Below are positions 54,787 through 64,000 of a stretch of 64,000 nt of DNA, piece after piece. Source of the stretch: Prochlorococcus sp. AG-402-P16 (GTDB lineage Bacteria; Cyanobacteriota; Cyanobacteriia; PCC-6307; Cyanobiaceae); contig QCJB01000005.1 of NCBI GenBank assembly GCA_003216295.1, positions 1 to 64,000 of the forward strand. Direction: 5' to 3'. Each line of letters starts with the position of its first letter. The first letter of the stretch is position 1. A program made the translations under genes and the position numbers. The notes under the pieces are model-generated. The model made no database searches and was not told the origin of the DNA. It was given only the letters and a program-made list of their open reading frames with translations.

Positions 54787-55383
54787 TTATAATGCAGAAA
54801 AATATTCCTTACTACCTTTTGGATCTTCTTTCATAGTTTTATCGCCAGGTGTCCAACCAGCAGGACATACTTCATCAGGATGTGATTCAACATACTGATA
54901 AGCCTGTAAAACTCTAAGTGTTTCATCAATATTTCGTCCTACAGGAGCTTTATTTATTGTTGAATGCATAATCACACCATTTGGATTAATTATAAAAAGT
55001 CCCCTATCAGCCTCACCATCTTCATTTAAAACATTGTATGCCTGACAAATTTCTCTCTTAAGATCTGAGACTAGAGGATAATTTATATCACCAATTCCAC
55101 CTTGATTTCGTGGGGTTTGAATCCAAGCCAAATGTGTAAATTTACTATCAACTGATACACCAAGTACTTCAGTATTTTTGCTGTTGAAATCACTATATCT
55201 ATCACTGAAAGCAGTAATTTCAGTAGGACATACAAAAGTGAAATCCAATGGGTAGAAAAATAAAACAACATACTTACCTCTGTATTGAGAAAGTGTGATG
55301 TCTTTAAATTCTTGATCTACGACCGCAGTAGCAGCAAAGTCTGGTGCTTGCATGCCTACCCTGAGGCACTCATTTGTCGTCAT
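54787..55383 (-). CDS. 2-Cys peroxiredoxin
   Basis: [33 protein letters not shown]. Confidence 0.96.
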   Translation of the reverse strand: MTTNECLRVGMQAPDFAATAVVDQEFKDITLSQYRGKYVVLFFYPLDFTFVCPTEITAFSDRYSDFNSKNTEVLGVSVDSKFTHLAWIQTPRNQGGIGDINYPLVSDLKREICQAYNVLNEDGEADRGLFIINPNGVIMHSTINKAPVGRNIDETLRVLQAYQYVESHPDEVCPAGWTPGDKTMKEDPKGSKEYFSAL

Positions 55384-55506
55384 GGGATTTAATAAATTTT
55401 TAATTGGTTTAGAGGTTGGAAAAATACCCCTTTTCCTATTTATAATTTATCATGTAAAGTCGTTTCAATGATTTTCCATTTATTATTATTGCCATATCCA
55501 ACAAAA

Positions 55507-56034
55507 ATGCAAAAACACATATCCTGGGACCCTTCGCTAGTCAGAAAGTATGGATCATCAAACCATTTAAAGTTGTTAAATCAGTTAAGAAATGAAGTCA
55601 CGAAATATCCATTAAACAAAAAGAAAGATTTAGCATTAAAAGATAAAACAAATAATTCTCAATACAAGAACAGCCAATATTCAAGTATTTCTCAATCCCT
55701 AACCTCTTCAGAAAGTAATAGCAGCAATGATAAGAATATTAATCAGAATTTGGGTACTATTTATAAGTCAAATCACAATTCCTACACAAATGATATCAAA
55801 ATAAAATCAATAAAGGAAGCTGAATGTGAGGATTTAATTAGTTTAGATTCGACAACTAATAACAAAAACGAATCACCCACATCAAATATTAGCTTTAATA
55901 ACACTAAAAATTTTAATATTCATAAAAATAATATTTCATCCGATCCTGTTAACTCAAAAGATAATAAATTAAATGATAAAATGAACGAATCATTATCTTT
56001 TAATGATAGATTAAATAGAATTGATATGAAATAG
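55507..56034 (+). CDS. hypothetical protein, conserved-looking N-terminus with Asn/Ser/Lys-rich low-complexity tail
   Basis: Start taken at MQKHISWDPSLVRKYGSSNHLKLLNQLRNEV. Confidence 0.6.
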   Translation: MQKHISWDPSLVRKYGSSNHLKLLNQLRNEVTKYPLNKKKDLALKDKTNNSQYKNSQYSSISQSLTSSESNSSNDKNINQNLGTIYKSNHNSYTNDIKIKSIKEAECEDLISLDSTTNNKNESPTSNISFNNTKNFNIHKNNISSDPVNSKDNKLNDKMNESLSFNDRLNRIDMK

Positions 56035-56125
56035 TTTATATTTGAAGATAGTAATTTGATTTATACAAAAAATATATAGAATTTAAAGTTACAAAAATAA
56101 TATAACTTTTATAAAAAAAAATTAA

Positions 56126-56199
56126 TGTCAGTGGAGAGACTTGAACTCTCGACCTCAGCGTTATGAATGCTGTGCTCTAACCAGCTGAGCTACACTGAC
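56126..56199 (-). tRNA. tRNA-Met (CAU)
   Basis: GTCAGTGTAGCTCAGCTGGTTAGAGCACAGCATTCATAACGCTGAGGTCGAGAGTTCAAGTCTCTCCACTGACA; 7-bp acceptor stem, TTCATAA anticodon loop. Confidence 0.95.
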
Positions 56200-56803
56200 A
56201 ATCAAAATGCAAGATGGAAAAAGGATTTAGCAAGCAATACTAGCTTAACTCACCTAAAGGCTTTTGATCTAATACCATCTTGTATTCATTAAATATACTA
56301 ATTCAGAGAGTTCAAAAGCGGAAGACTTGCTTGAAATATTTTTGACGGTTTAGCATTGTTTTCCACCTTATTTTAATTATTCACGGTCTTCGATCTGAAT
56401 AGTTGCCTTTTTTCATTAATATTGCTAATAATTGAATGAGGGTGATCGGAACATGCAGAAGCTTCCCCAACAGTTAGCTTCGTCATCCTCAAACAACTCC
56501 ACCACTAACCATAAGCCAAATTTAAATATACACATCATATTTTTTTAATTATAAATTGATTAAAATATATTCAAAAATTACTTTCATATCTTTTTATATA
56601 AATAAATAATTTATCTATTTGTAATTAAATTTATGAAATATTAATATTTTACTATTTAATTTATTTTTTAATAAATATATTAAATAAATAAGGCATTAAA
56701 AAAAACTTAACTGTATTAAAAATAGCTGGTATAGTAAGTAAATCAAGATTAGGATAATATTTTCATTATCAATTTGATTAGTTTTAGATTTTAAGATTGT
56801 TAT

Positions 56804-56944
56804 TTACACTTCATCATCGTCATTCCCTACTCGAATTTCAACTCCTACGCAGGTCCCGAGAAACACTATAAACAAACCAATAATAGTTTTCCAGACTCCT
56901 ATATGTATTGAGGAGTCATCTATTTGAAAGAAATCTGGAATCAT
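56804..56944 (-). CDS. small membrane protein, 46 aa (MIPDFFQIDDSSIHIGVWKTIIGLFIVFLGTCVGVEIRVGNDDDEV)
   Basis: Hand-translated minus strand; not in ORF track. Confidence 0.5.
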   Translation of the reverse strand: MIPDFFQIDDSSIHIGVWKTIIGLFIVFLGTCVGVEIRVGNDDDEV

Positions 56945-56959
56945 TTACCAATAATACAT

Positions 56960-57166
56960 CTATTTATCCTCTTCCCAATCTTCTTCTGCTTTATCAAGAA
57001 TTTCTTCAACGGTATTTTCAAAAGTTTCAGCTACAGATCGCAACATTTTTGATATTGTTTCATCAGGACAGGCTAAATCCTTTTGAATCCCCTCTGCACA
57101 GTCTTTTATGTCTTCCCATGCATCAACTAGTACTTGAGAATCAACTGGTTTCCATTCTTCAGCCAT
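56960..57166 (-). CDS. small acidic helical protein, 68 aa
   Basis: MAEEWKPVDSQVLVDAWEDIKDCAEGIQKDLACPDETISKMLRSVAETFENTVEEIL; upstream aaaggaggt. Confidence 0.65.
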   Translation of the reverse strand: MAEEWKPVDSQVLVDAWEDIKDCAEGIQKDLACPDETISKMLRSVAETFENTVEEILDKAEEDWEEDK

Positions 57167-57793
57167 CTTTCAAAACCTCCTTTATTTATTTAATGAATTT
57201 CTTAACTCTTCAGGATATTAGCCATTGATTTGGTATCAGACAGTTTTTGTCGTGATCTTGCTAAAGAAATGAATTATTGTCCTGAAATAACTAAAGATAA
57301 GAATCATTCGCTGAAAAAGTAGTAATGCGATTGATGCCAGATTACTAATAACGCGTGTCAAAAGTCATAAGTAACCTTCTATTCATTCGCACATAAACAG
57401 GGTAAGTGCATCGTCTGGTGTTATTTCCGTAAATGTGAATGAAGCTCGTAACAACAAAAAAGCGTAGGGGGAATTCTGAAGCTTCATCGCAATAGAATTT
57501 TTATAGACAAAAAAAGAAAGCTCAAATCGATGCAACACTCTCATGAAAAGAAATTCAAGCATTGAGAGAAAAAGCCATAATTTCTGATTTACCCAATTCA
57601 AAGAAGTTTCAAACCTTGAATTCTTATTTACGAATTTTGAAAAGCATCTATAACTAAGAGTAGAGATTCATTTTTCTGATCATGCTTCTACCTAAACCAG
57701 TACGCCCAGTTGATTCTGAAAAAAAAGGAAAGTAGAATTATCGATATAATAAGAATTTAACTCTTTTTACGTTCAGATTAAAAATATTTATAT

Positions 57794-57820
57794 AAAATCA
57801 TTGGTATTACCAATGATTTT
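57794..57820. terminator. perfect 11-bp hairpin, aaaatcattgg-tatta-ccaatgatttt, followed by attttatt
   Basis: Direct reading; terminator-like, plausibly bidirectional. Confidence 0.65.
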
Positions 57821-58505
57821 ATTTTATTGAATATTTATTATTACTAACTATTAATAAAAAAAGTCATATTTATTACAGGAAATTTATTAAAATAAATTTG
57901 TATATTGACATTCAAAATATGTTTGTCAGTGTTAATTATAGTGTAATTGACACTAGGGCTTAACTCTTTACATCTGTTTCATGAAGACTGCAATTAGTAA
58001 ACTTCTAAAACTAAGGTATATAGCAGAAAATTCCTTAAATAAAACTTCTGAACTTAAGCAGGTATTTGCCCAAATAGAGGCTACTATCTAAAGAGCAGAA
58101 ACTCAAAAGGTTAATAAAAAAAAAGAGATTACTAAATAATACTAATGTGATCATTTGATTTATTATACATATTAATGAAATCTAGTCTTGTCTTAATACT
58201 TAGAGGTTTTAAATCTTGACTTTTCCTTTAGCTATTTATGGGTTCCTATTTTTAGAATAATATTATGTTATCCCAGATACTGCCAATAATCAAATTAAAA
58301 TAAATGTCCTAACTAAAGAATTATTGAGTATTATTTCAGGCAATAAACATTAGTGGATTGATTTATCATATATGTTGAATTAAATTCTGTGAAAACAAAA
58401 AAGAAATATTCCAAACAAATAAAAAAATAAATTGATTAGATTGCCATAAAAATAATTAGAACAAACAATATTCTATATCAAGATATAAAATATATTTTAA
58501 TTCTT

Positions 58506-58697
58506 TTAATGAGATATAAAATAATGCAGAATCAATGATAGTAAAATACCTGACCACAATCCCTTAATCCATACTAGGACAAGCATCTGGTAATTACTCA
58601 AGCGGAAATGATTCTGAATCGCAAGTGCTGCACGCTTATCAAGCTCACGAAATGAAAAGGATTTCTTATTTTTTGTAATAAATAATTTTCTAATCAT
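58506..58697 (-). CDS. small membrane protein, 63 aa
   Basis: ELDKRAALAIQNHFRLSNYQMLVLVWIKGLWSGILLSLILHYFISH. Confidence 0.45.
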   Translation of the reverse strand: MIRKLFITKNKKSFSFRELDKRAALAIQNHFRLSNYQMLVLVWIKGLWSGILLSLILHYFISH

Positions 58698-59054
58698 TGT
58701 TGGTATAGTTCCCTAATCTCTATGTTACCTTCTTTATGCCATAAAATATGAATTACTAATCTAATATATTGCAATCTATAGAATTTACTTATTTATATTT
58801 TGTATGTATTTTGGCACATTTTGAAAATAGAGTATGAGAATTTTAAGTGAAAATCATTATTCCAATTAATTAACATAAACATATTATGTATAAAGCACTA
58901 CTAATTTAATTTATTGAGATTGGTTTTTATCTAAAATTTATTAGCATAATCAAAAGTAAATCAAAAAAATAATTGTTTTACACTTATGACTACTTGAATT
59001 AAGAAAATACATTGTTATATTATAAATGATTTTATGAAGTAAGTTTTTTAAGGT

Positions 59055-59237
59055 ATGCATTTATTATTTAATTTGCTAGAACTTGAAGAGAAAGTTAATA
59101 ACATTACAAATTATTTTACTAATAGTGTAAATATTGCTAATAATTGTAATTGTCAGCATTGCGTTGAAATCAAAAATCAATTAAATCGAGCTGAAAAAAG
59201 ACAGTGTGAAATACTTAGCGAAACCTCATTAGAATGA
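59055..59237 (+). CDS. small protein with CNCQHC cluster, 60 aa
   Basis: NNCNCQHCVEIKNQLNRAEKRQCEIL. Confidence 0.4.
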   Translation: MHLLFNLLELEEKVNNITNYFTNSVNIANNCNCQHCVEIKNQLNRAEKRQCEILSETSLE

Positions 59238-59270
59238 ATCAATCAACTTTTTAAATATAAATATATTGGC

Positions 59271-59525
59271 TTATAATTTTTTATTATTATATGGAATTAC
59301 AGGAATAGTTACTCTAGTACTTTTAATATAATTATTTACTTCAAGCGAATTAGTCTCAGCACTGTTCGTTTTAAGATTACTGCGATCTTCTGGCGTATCT
59401 ATTTTAATCTGTTGCTTATTCGCTTCTATATTAATAAATAAAAAGTAAATAAATATAAGAAAAAGGTAAGGGAATGAATTTTTTAAATATTTAAACACGG
59501 ATAAAAAAGATTTCATATAAATCAT
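59271..59525 (-). CDS. membrane-anchored/secreted small protein, 84 aa
   Basis: N-terminal TM segment then polar tail. Confidence 0.4.
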   Translation of the reverse strand: MIYMKSFLSVFKYLKNSFPYLFLIFIYFLFINIEANKQQIKIDTPEDRSNLKTNSAETNSLEVNNYIKSTRVTIPVIPYNNKKL

Positions 59526-59674
59526 ATATTTTAATAATCTAATAATTTTATTATATATTAATATGATTTTTTTTTCAAGTAGAATCCAAAGTTGTTTTAA
59601 ATATTGGATATTGTAAATTGAAATAATTATAATACTGTTCCATATGCTTATATATTTTAAAAGTTTTCATTATT

Positions 59675-59698
59675 GATAGTTCGGTTTACTGAACTATC
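59675..59698. repeat. 10-bp inverted repeat gatagttcgg-ttta-ctgaactatc
   Basis: Direct reading (one G-T pair). Confidence 0.6.
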
Positions 59699-59876
59699 AG
59701 TAATGAGTTATTTGTTTATAATTATTTTTTATAGTTATTAAAATGAAATCAGAAAAAATTGAAGCTGCAGAAAGACGTATTAATGAATTAAAGACTCTCA
59801 TTAAGATCTGGTCTGAAAAAAAATAATCTCACGTTTTAATATTAATTACGTTAGGTTTACGGAATACCTAAAAAAA

Positions 59877-60083
59877 ATGCTTTCTCTTGCTACAGCACTA
59901 TTTTTTCCGGACTATGGAAGTTCTGGTGTTCCATGGGATTTAGTATTATTGCATTTTTATTTTTTTGTGATTTTCATTCCTTTTCTCATTATTTATAACG
60001 CGGCTCGAAATTCTGATTTTGAAAATCCAGATAGAGTTAAAGATCAAACCACTAGATATCCAGACTTGCATCCTCGAGCCTAA
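59877..60083 (+). CDS. small membrane protein, 68 aa
   Basis: MLSLATALFFPDYGSSGVPWDLVLLHFYFFVIFIPFLIIYNAARNSDFENPDRVKDQ. Confidence 0.55.
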   Translation: MLSLATALFFPDYGSSGVPWDLVLLHFYFFVIFIPFLIIYNAARNSDFENPDRVKDQTTRYPDLHPRA

Positions 60084-60131
60084 ATAATATTAGCTGATTT
60101 TTCTTAAATATAAGTCTTCATAGTTTTTATA

Positions 60132-60269
60132 TCATTCCTCGATTGCTTCTATCCATTCTCTAAATTCAATATGAATTGACATTTTGTTATAACCCTCAAT
60201 TTGGGTAAGTCTTTTAATTGTTGAATTAATAGTGACTTCAATACTATTTAATAATGTTTTTTTTGTCAT
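60132..60269 (-). CDS. small protein of the EYKEWL-like family, 45 aa (MTKKTLLNSIEVTINSTIKRLTQIEGYNKMSIHIEFREWIEAIEE)
   Basis: Hand-translated minus strand; similar to 60508..60693. Confidence 0.55.
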   Translation of the reverse strand: MTKKTLLNSIEVTINSTIKRLTQIEGYNKMSIHIEFREWIEAIEE

Positions 60270-60507
60270 TAAAATAAAATTTAATTTTTTCTAATTTCCT
60301 TTTTATAAAAGTGTAATTAGTAAAAACCGTAATTTAGTCAATTTTTTAATTTTAATTAATTGAATATTTTTGTAAAAATAAATATTGATAGTTCTTATAT
60401 TGTTTTATACGGATAAGGTTAAGTTAAGAAACTAATTTTGATTTTTGTAATAAATGAAACTGAAAAGTGGTTATTCTTGTTTAATAATAAAAAAAATTAC
60501 TAATTTT

Positions 60508-60693
60508 ATGTCACGAAGGCAATCAGGTGCAATACAGGCTGTTGAGGTAATGCTTAACGGATCTCTAAAACGACTTGATAATCTGAAGGGCATGAACAGA
60601 GAAGCCCTTTACGATGAATATAAAGAATGGCTGGAGGTAGATGAAAATAATTTAATAAATGATGGAGTTTTGTACTGTAATTATCTAGGCTAA
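60508..60693 (+). CDS. small protein of the EYKEWL-like family, 61 aa
   Basis: MSRRQSGAIQAVEVMLNGSLKRLDNLKGMNREALYDEYKEWLEVDEN; internal Met 19 of track ORF. Confidence 0.6.
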   Translation: MSRRQSGAIQAVEVMLNGSLKRLDNLKGMNREALYDEYKEWLEVDENNLINDGVLYCNYLG

Positions 60694-60702
60694 AAAACTT
60701 AT

Positions 60703-61203
60703 TTATTTGCTTAGTAAATTTAATTGTAAACATGTTGAATAACAAACTATTCCACATGCTACGGATAAATTCAAACTTCTAACTCCGCCAGTCTTTTTTT
60801 GATTCTCACCTCCTGGCATTGGTATCCCAGCAACTATTTCACACTTACTTATTATTTTATCGGGTAATCCTGTATCCTCTCTTCCGAATAAAAGTATATC
60901 TGTATCTTTATAAATAATATCTGAGATTAAATTATTACTTTTTTTGGTAAGAGCAATAATCCTTGAGTTGATAAATAATTTTTTATACTGTTCAAATGAT
61001 TCATATAAATGTACATCTACATCAGGCCAGTAATCCAAACCAGCTCTTTTTAAATATTTATCTTCAAAGCTAAAGCCAGTCGGCTTTATAATATCTAACG
61101 GTAAATTGAAGGCTAGGCATGATCTACCAATTGTTCCAGTATTTTGGGGAATTCTTGGTTCAAATAATGCGACTCTTGGACGAGAACTATTTAATGAATT
61201 CAT
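60703..61203 (-). CDS. TrmL-like SpoU-family tRNA methyltransferase
   Basis: VALFEPRIPQNTGTIGRSC; LLFGREDTGLPD; SLNLSVACGIVCY. Confidence 0.93.
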   Translation of the reverse strand: MNSLNSSRPRVALFEPRIPQNTGTIGRSCLAFNLPLDIIKPTGFSFEDKYLKRAGLDYWPDVDVHLYESFEQYKKLFINSRIIALTKKSNNLISDIIYKDTDILLFGREDTGLPDKIISKCEIVAGIPMPGGENQKKTGGVRSLNLSVACGIVCYSTCLQLNLLSK

Positions 61204-61757
61204 GGTATGAGATCACCATATTTATCCAAGTCAATTGCAGTCCCATTGATAGCAAGCCACCTTTTTTTTGATTGACGACTTATCAATGAGGTTAAGGTGC
61301 TATGACGTTCACGAAATAAATGACCTATTGATGTGGCAGGAACAATTCCCCAGCCAACTTCCTCAGAAACAACAACTATGCATAAATTTGCTTCTGAAAG
61401 GCAACTAAGAAATTTAATTTGGAAATTATTCCATTGCTCGTCATCTTCTATTAGGTGCTGCTCAACTAAGCCACCTAATGAATCAATTAATATTGACTCA
61501 TTTCCCACAATCGATTCAATAGCTTGGCAGATGTCTTTTGGATGCTCAATAAGCTTCCATCTATCAGGTCTTCTCTTCCTGTGAATATCTATCCTAACTT
61601 GCCAATCTGAATCATTTGGTCTTGGTTTTGATGTCGCTATGTAAGTGACGGGATCTTGCTCGGTTATTAAAAATTCAGCTAATTTACTTTTTCCACTTTT
61701 TGTCGGTCCAGTGATTGATATGAGTCCTTTATAGTTTTTGGCTATTGGTGTGATCAT
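61200..61757 (-). CDS. cobU: CobU-like adenosylcobinamide kinase
   Basis: ISITGPTKSGKSKLAEFL; YIATSKP; HRKRRPDRWKLIEHP; VVVSEEVGWGIVPAT. Confidence 0.88.
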   Translation of the reverse strand: MITPIAKNYKGLISITGPTKSGKSKLAEFLITEQDPVTYIATSKPRPNDSDWQVRIDIHRKRRPDRWKLIEHPKDICQAIESIVGNESILIDSLGGLVEQHLIEDDEQWNNFQIKFLSCLSEANLCIVVVSEEVGWGIVPATSIGHLFRERHSTLTSLISRQSKKRWLAINGTAIDLDKYGDLIP

Positions 61758-61892
61758 ATTCTGGGCTATTGGATAAATCTATTAATAGTGTTTTTTTATA
61801 TATTATATCGATATAGCTTCAAAATTAAAGGTATGCATTGATATGTATAATAAAGAATCAATATATTTATTTAAAGTTGATTGAATAGATAA

Positions 61893-62510
61893 ATGTATAA
61901 AATTTCTAGCTTGGTTATAATATTTGGATCTTTTTTATTAATTTTATCAATTATAAATATTGTTAATGCTAATCAAGTGAATCCAACTTTAGTTAGAGCA
62001 GAGACAATATCTGGTATGGCTTCAATAGCTTTAATAACTATTGGTTATCTCTGGACTGAAATTAACCCTATACAACCTTCTAAGGCTAACTTGGATGGAA
62101 AGGAGGGTTTCGAACTTTGTAAGAATTTAACAGACGATCAAAGAAATGAATTAGCCTGGGGAAGCAAGCAAATACTTACTGCAACAGCAGCTAGTACAGT
62201 ATTAATATATTGGGATAATAAAGTAATACTTAGAAGAGGCTTGATTTCTGAAAAAATATTTGAACCTGGAGAAATATGTAAAAGATCAATTGATCAAAAC
62301 CGATTAATCTCATTAGTTAATACTGAATTATTTCCGGGAAGACATGAGTTTGATGGCGTTTTAAATAATTTACCAGCAGTGATTGTTTATCCTCTTAAAA
62401 ATAGAGGCCTCACAATAGTTGGAGGTTGGTCAAAGAGATCGTTTACTAATTCAGATGAAAAATGGATATCAGGATGGTCTGATAAGTTATACGTACTACT
62501 CAGTAAGTAG
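61893..62510 (+). CDS. CCB-like (cofactor assembly of complex C, DUF2930) membrane protein
   Basis: Two N-terminal TM segments; soluble region resembles CCB2/4-type proteins. Confidence 0.65.
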   Translation: MYKISSLVIIFGSFLLILSIINIVNANQVNPTLVRAETISGMASIALITIGYLWTEINPIQPSKANLDGKEGFELCKNLTDDQRNELAWGSKQILTATAASTVLIYWDNKVILRRGLISEKIFEPGEICKRSIDQNRLISLVNTELFPGRHEFDGVLNNLPAVIVYPLKNRGLTIVGGWSKRSFTNSDEKWISGWSDKLYVLLSK

Positions 62511-63155
62511 GAAGTTAATAGTAGTTTCCACCTGTTTCTCATTAGATGTAAATAATAAAGTATTATCTTTTTTAAACCATTTTGCAAAGTCAGATTTAAT
62601 TTCAACGTGATATTCCTCTTCACCTTTTGAATTATATATATATCTATTGAATTCACTATTGTCGATTTTAAGTAGGCTTGAATCAATATTATACAATCCA
62701 TTAGTTGCCTTTATTCTAGTATTATCAAAATTAATATTAACTGGATTATTTATATCAATAATAGAGTTATTTAAATTCCAATCAAAAGAATCAGTAGTGA
62801 TATAGTAATCCTGGTTGTCAAGAAATGATATGTTTACACTATTAAAAACTCTAATGGAATTAGTTAAATTGTTGAGAGTTGAATTGCCAGACTTAACTTT
62901 AAAGTCTTGACCATTTTTATTAAGTAATTCAATTGAGCTTTCAAATATATCAATATCATTCAATGTTGGGTCAATTATGGCTTTAGGACTAGTGATTCTT
63001 ACGCTGGTTTGATTATTAGGATTTTCTTGAAGTAGTTCAAAATCATTAATGTAGCTTTTATTATCTATCTGGGTAGATGATTTATTTGATTTTTGACACC
63101 CAAATAGAGGGCATGTAGTAATTAATAGCAGAAAATAAATCGGTAAATACTTCAC
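62496..63155 (-). CDS. LptC-like lipoprotein
   Basis: Lipobox-like ITTCPLFGCQ; repeated beta-rich pattern. Confidence 0.7.
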   Translation of the reverse strand: MKYLPIYFLLLITTCPLFGCQKSNKSSTQIDNKSYINDFELLQENPNNQTSVRITSPKAIIDPTLNDIDIFESSIELLNKNGQDFKVKSGNSTLNNLTNSIRVFNSVNISFLDNQDYYITTDSFDWNLNNSIIDINNPVNINFDNTRIKATNGLYNIDSSLLKIDNSEFNRYIYNSKGEEEYHVEIKSDFAKWFKKDNTLLFTSNEKQVETTINFLLTE

Positions 63156-63166
63156 TAGACAGAATT

Positions 63167-64000
63167 CTAATTAAATTCAATTTTATCCATTACAGGACAA
63201 GGGTCGTGTAGTTCATTATCAGGATCTAACAAACCCCAATGTAATGATTTTTGAAAGTTAATAGCAGAAGAATCAATATTTAATTGATTTAATATTCTAA
63301 TACTTAAATTGGGTACAAAAGGATTTAGCAATATTGCAATAATTCGGCAAGATTCTAGTACAGAATATATATCAAGAGCAACAATATCTTTATTTGTTAT
63401 ATCTTTAATTAGCTTCCAGGGTGCACGATCATTTAGGTAAAGATTTGCACTATTAGCTAGATCTATAATTGCATTTGCTGCATTTTTAAAATTGCTATCC
63501 TTAAATGATTGCATATATTCATTTATTTTTATCTCTGATTGAACTTTAAGAGGAGATTCAGATAATAAAGAATTATCTATTGGAATTTTATCATTAAACC
63601 ATTTTTTAGACATTGTAATTGTTCTGTTTAACAAGTTACCAATGGTATTACTTAAATCACTATTAACAATATCCACAAATCTTCTCATTTGAAAATCACC
63701 ATCTTCACCAAATTCAATATCTCTCAAAAGATACCATCTCATCGCATCTATACCCCCATATTCCAAGAGTTCAATCGGGTCGAGCACATTACCTAATGAT
63801 TTACCCATTTTTTGCCCTTCTCGTGTTAAAAACCCGTGCCCAAAAACACTTCCAGGTGGTTTCATACCAGCAGAAAGTAGCATTGCTGGCCAATAAACTG
63901 CATGAAATCTGAGTATATCCTTGCCAATTACATGTACATTTGCAGGCCAATTACATAACGAGTCCTCGGTGAGTTCAGGAGAGTTTTGATCACGAAGAGA
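63167..64000 (-). CDS. metG: methionyl-tRNA synthetase, 3' part (runs off window end)
   Basis: GHGFLTREGQKMGKSLGNVLDP (KMSKS-equivalent KMGKS); frame stays open to position 64000 (SLRDQNSPELTEDSLCNWPANVHVIGKDILRFHAVYWPAML). Confidence 0.95.
   Translation of the reverse strand, partial: SLRDQNSPELTEDSLCNWPANVHVIGKDILRFHAVYWPAMLLSAGMKPPGSVFGHGFLTREGQKMGKSLGNVLDPIELLEYGGIDAMRWYLLRDIEFGEDGDFQMRRFVDIVNSDLSNTIGNLLNRTITMSKKWFNDKIPIDNSLLSESPLKVQSEIKINEYMQSFKDSNFKNAANAIIDLANSANLYLNDRAPWKLIKDITNKDIVALDIYSVLESCRIIAILLNPFVPNLSIRILNQLNIDSSAINFQKSLHWGLLDPDNELHDPCPVMDKIEFN

Noticed and set aside
56440-56515. GC-richer patch gggtgatcggaacatgcagaagcttcc...agcttcgtcatcc
   Set aside because: Partial inverted complementarity suggested a structured RNA, but I could not build a convincing fold or terminator; left uncalled.
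57383-57601. Minus 72-aa ORF
   Set aside because: Hydrophobic-biased composition, no plausible conserved pattern; kept as non-coding.
1-64000. CRISPR arrays, IS elements, rRNA, tmRNA
   Set aside because: No regularly spaced direct repeats, transposase motifs or rRNA-like sequence seen on reading; a systematic search was not possible.

Overview
AT-rich window with the gene content and small-protein density of a marine picocyanobacterium, most likely low-light Prochlorococcus (inferred from content; no search was run). Two zones are visible. (1) ~1-21.6 kb and ~56.2-60.5 kb are accessory and gene-poor. They hold many tiny membrane or soluble ORFs, a CyAbrB-like regulator, a K+ channel/TrkA protein, a DUF2130-like coiled-coil protein next to a GIY-YIG-like protein, two Nif11-like peptides, a peptidase E-like protein, a fatty-acid desaturase, and tandem 49-aa membrane peptides. 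(2) ~21.7-56 kb and 60.7-64 kb is core chromosome: ABC transporter, tpiA, folP, chlH, dapB, apt, mfd, terC-like, fmt, pmbA/tldD, ubiX-like, RNB-like, split GDT1 pair, recJ, rpmF, ftsH-like, peroxiredoxin, tRNA-Met(CAU), trmL-like, cobU-like, CCB-like, lptC-like and partial metG. The strongest 'second look' items are an FtsH paralog whose HEXXH zinc-protease motif reads QIIGR, an RNase II/R-family protein whose catalytic Asp cluster and SPIRRY motif are both absent, a tandem pair of homologous 49-aa one-TM peptides each with its own terminator, and several small ORFs missing from or antisense to the supplied ORF track, including an IF2_N-like 56-aa protein, a small EYKEWL family, and a putative 27-aa photosystem peptide. 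No CRISPR array, rRNA or IS element was recognised.
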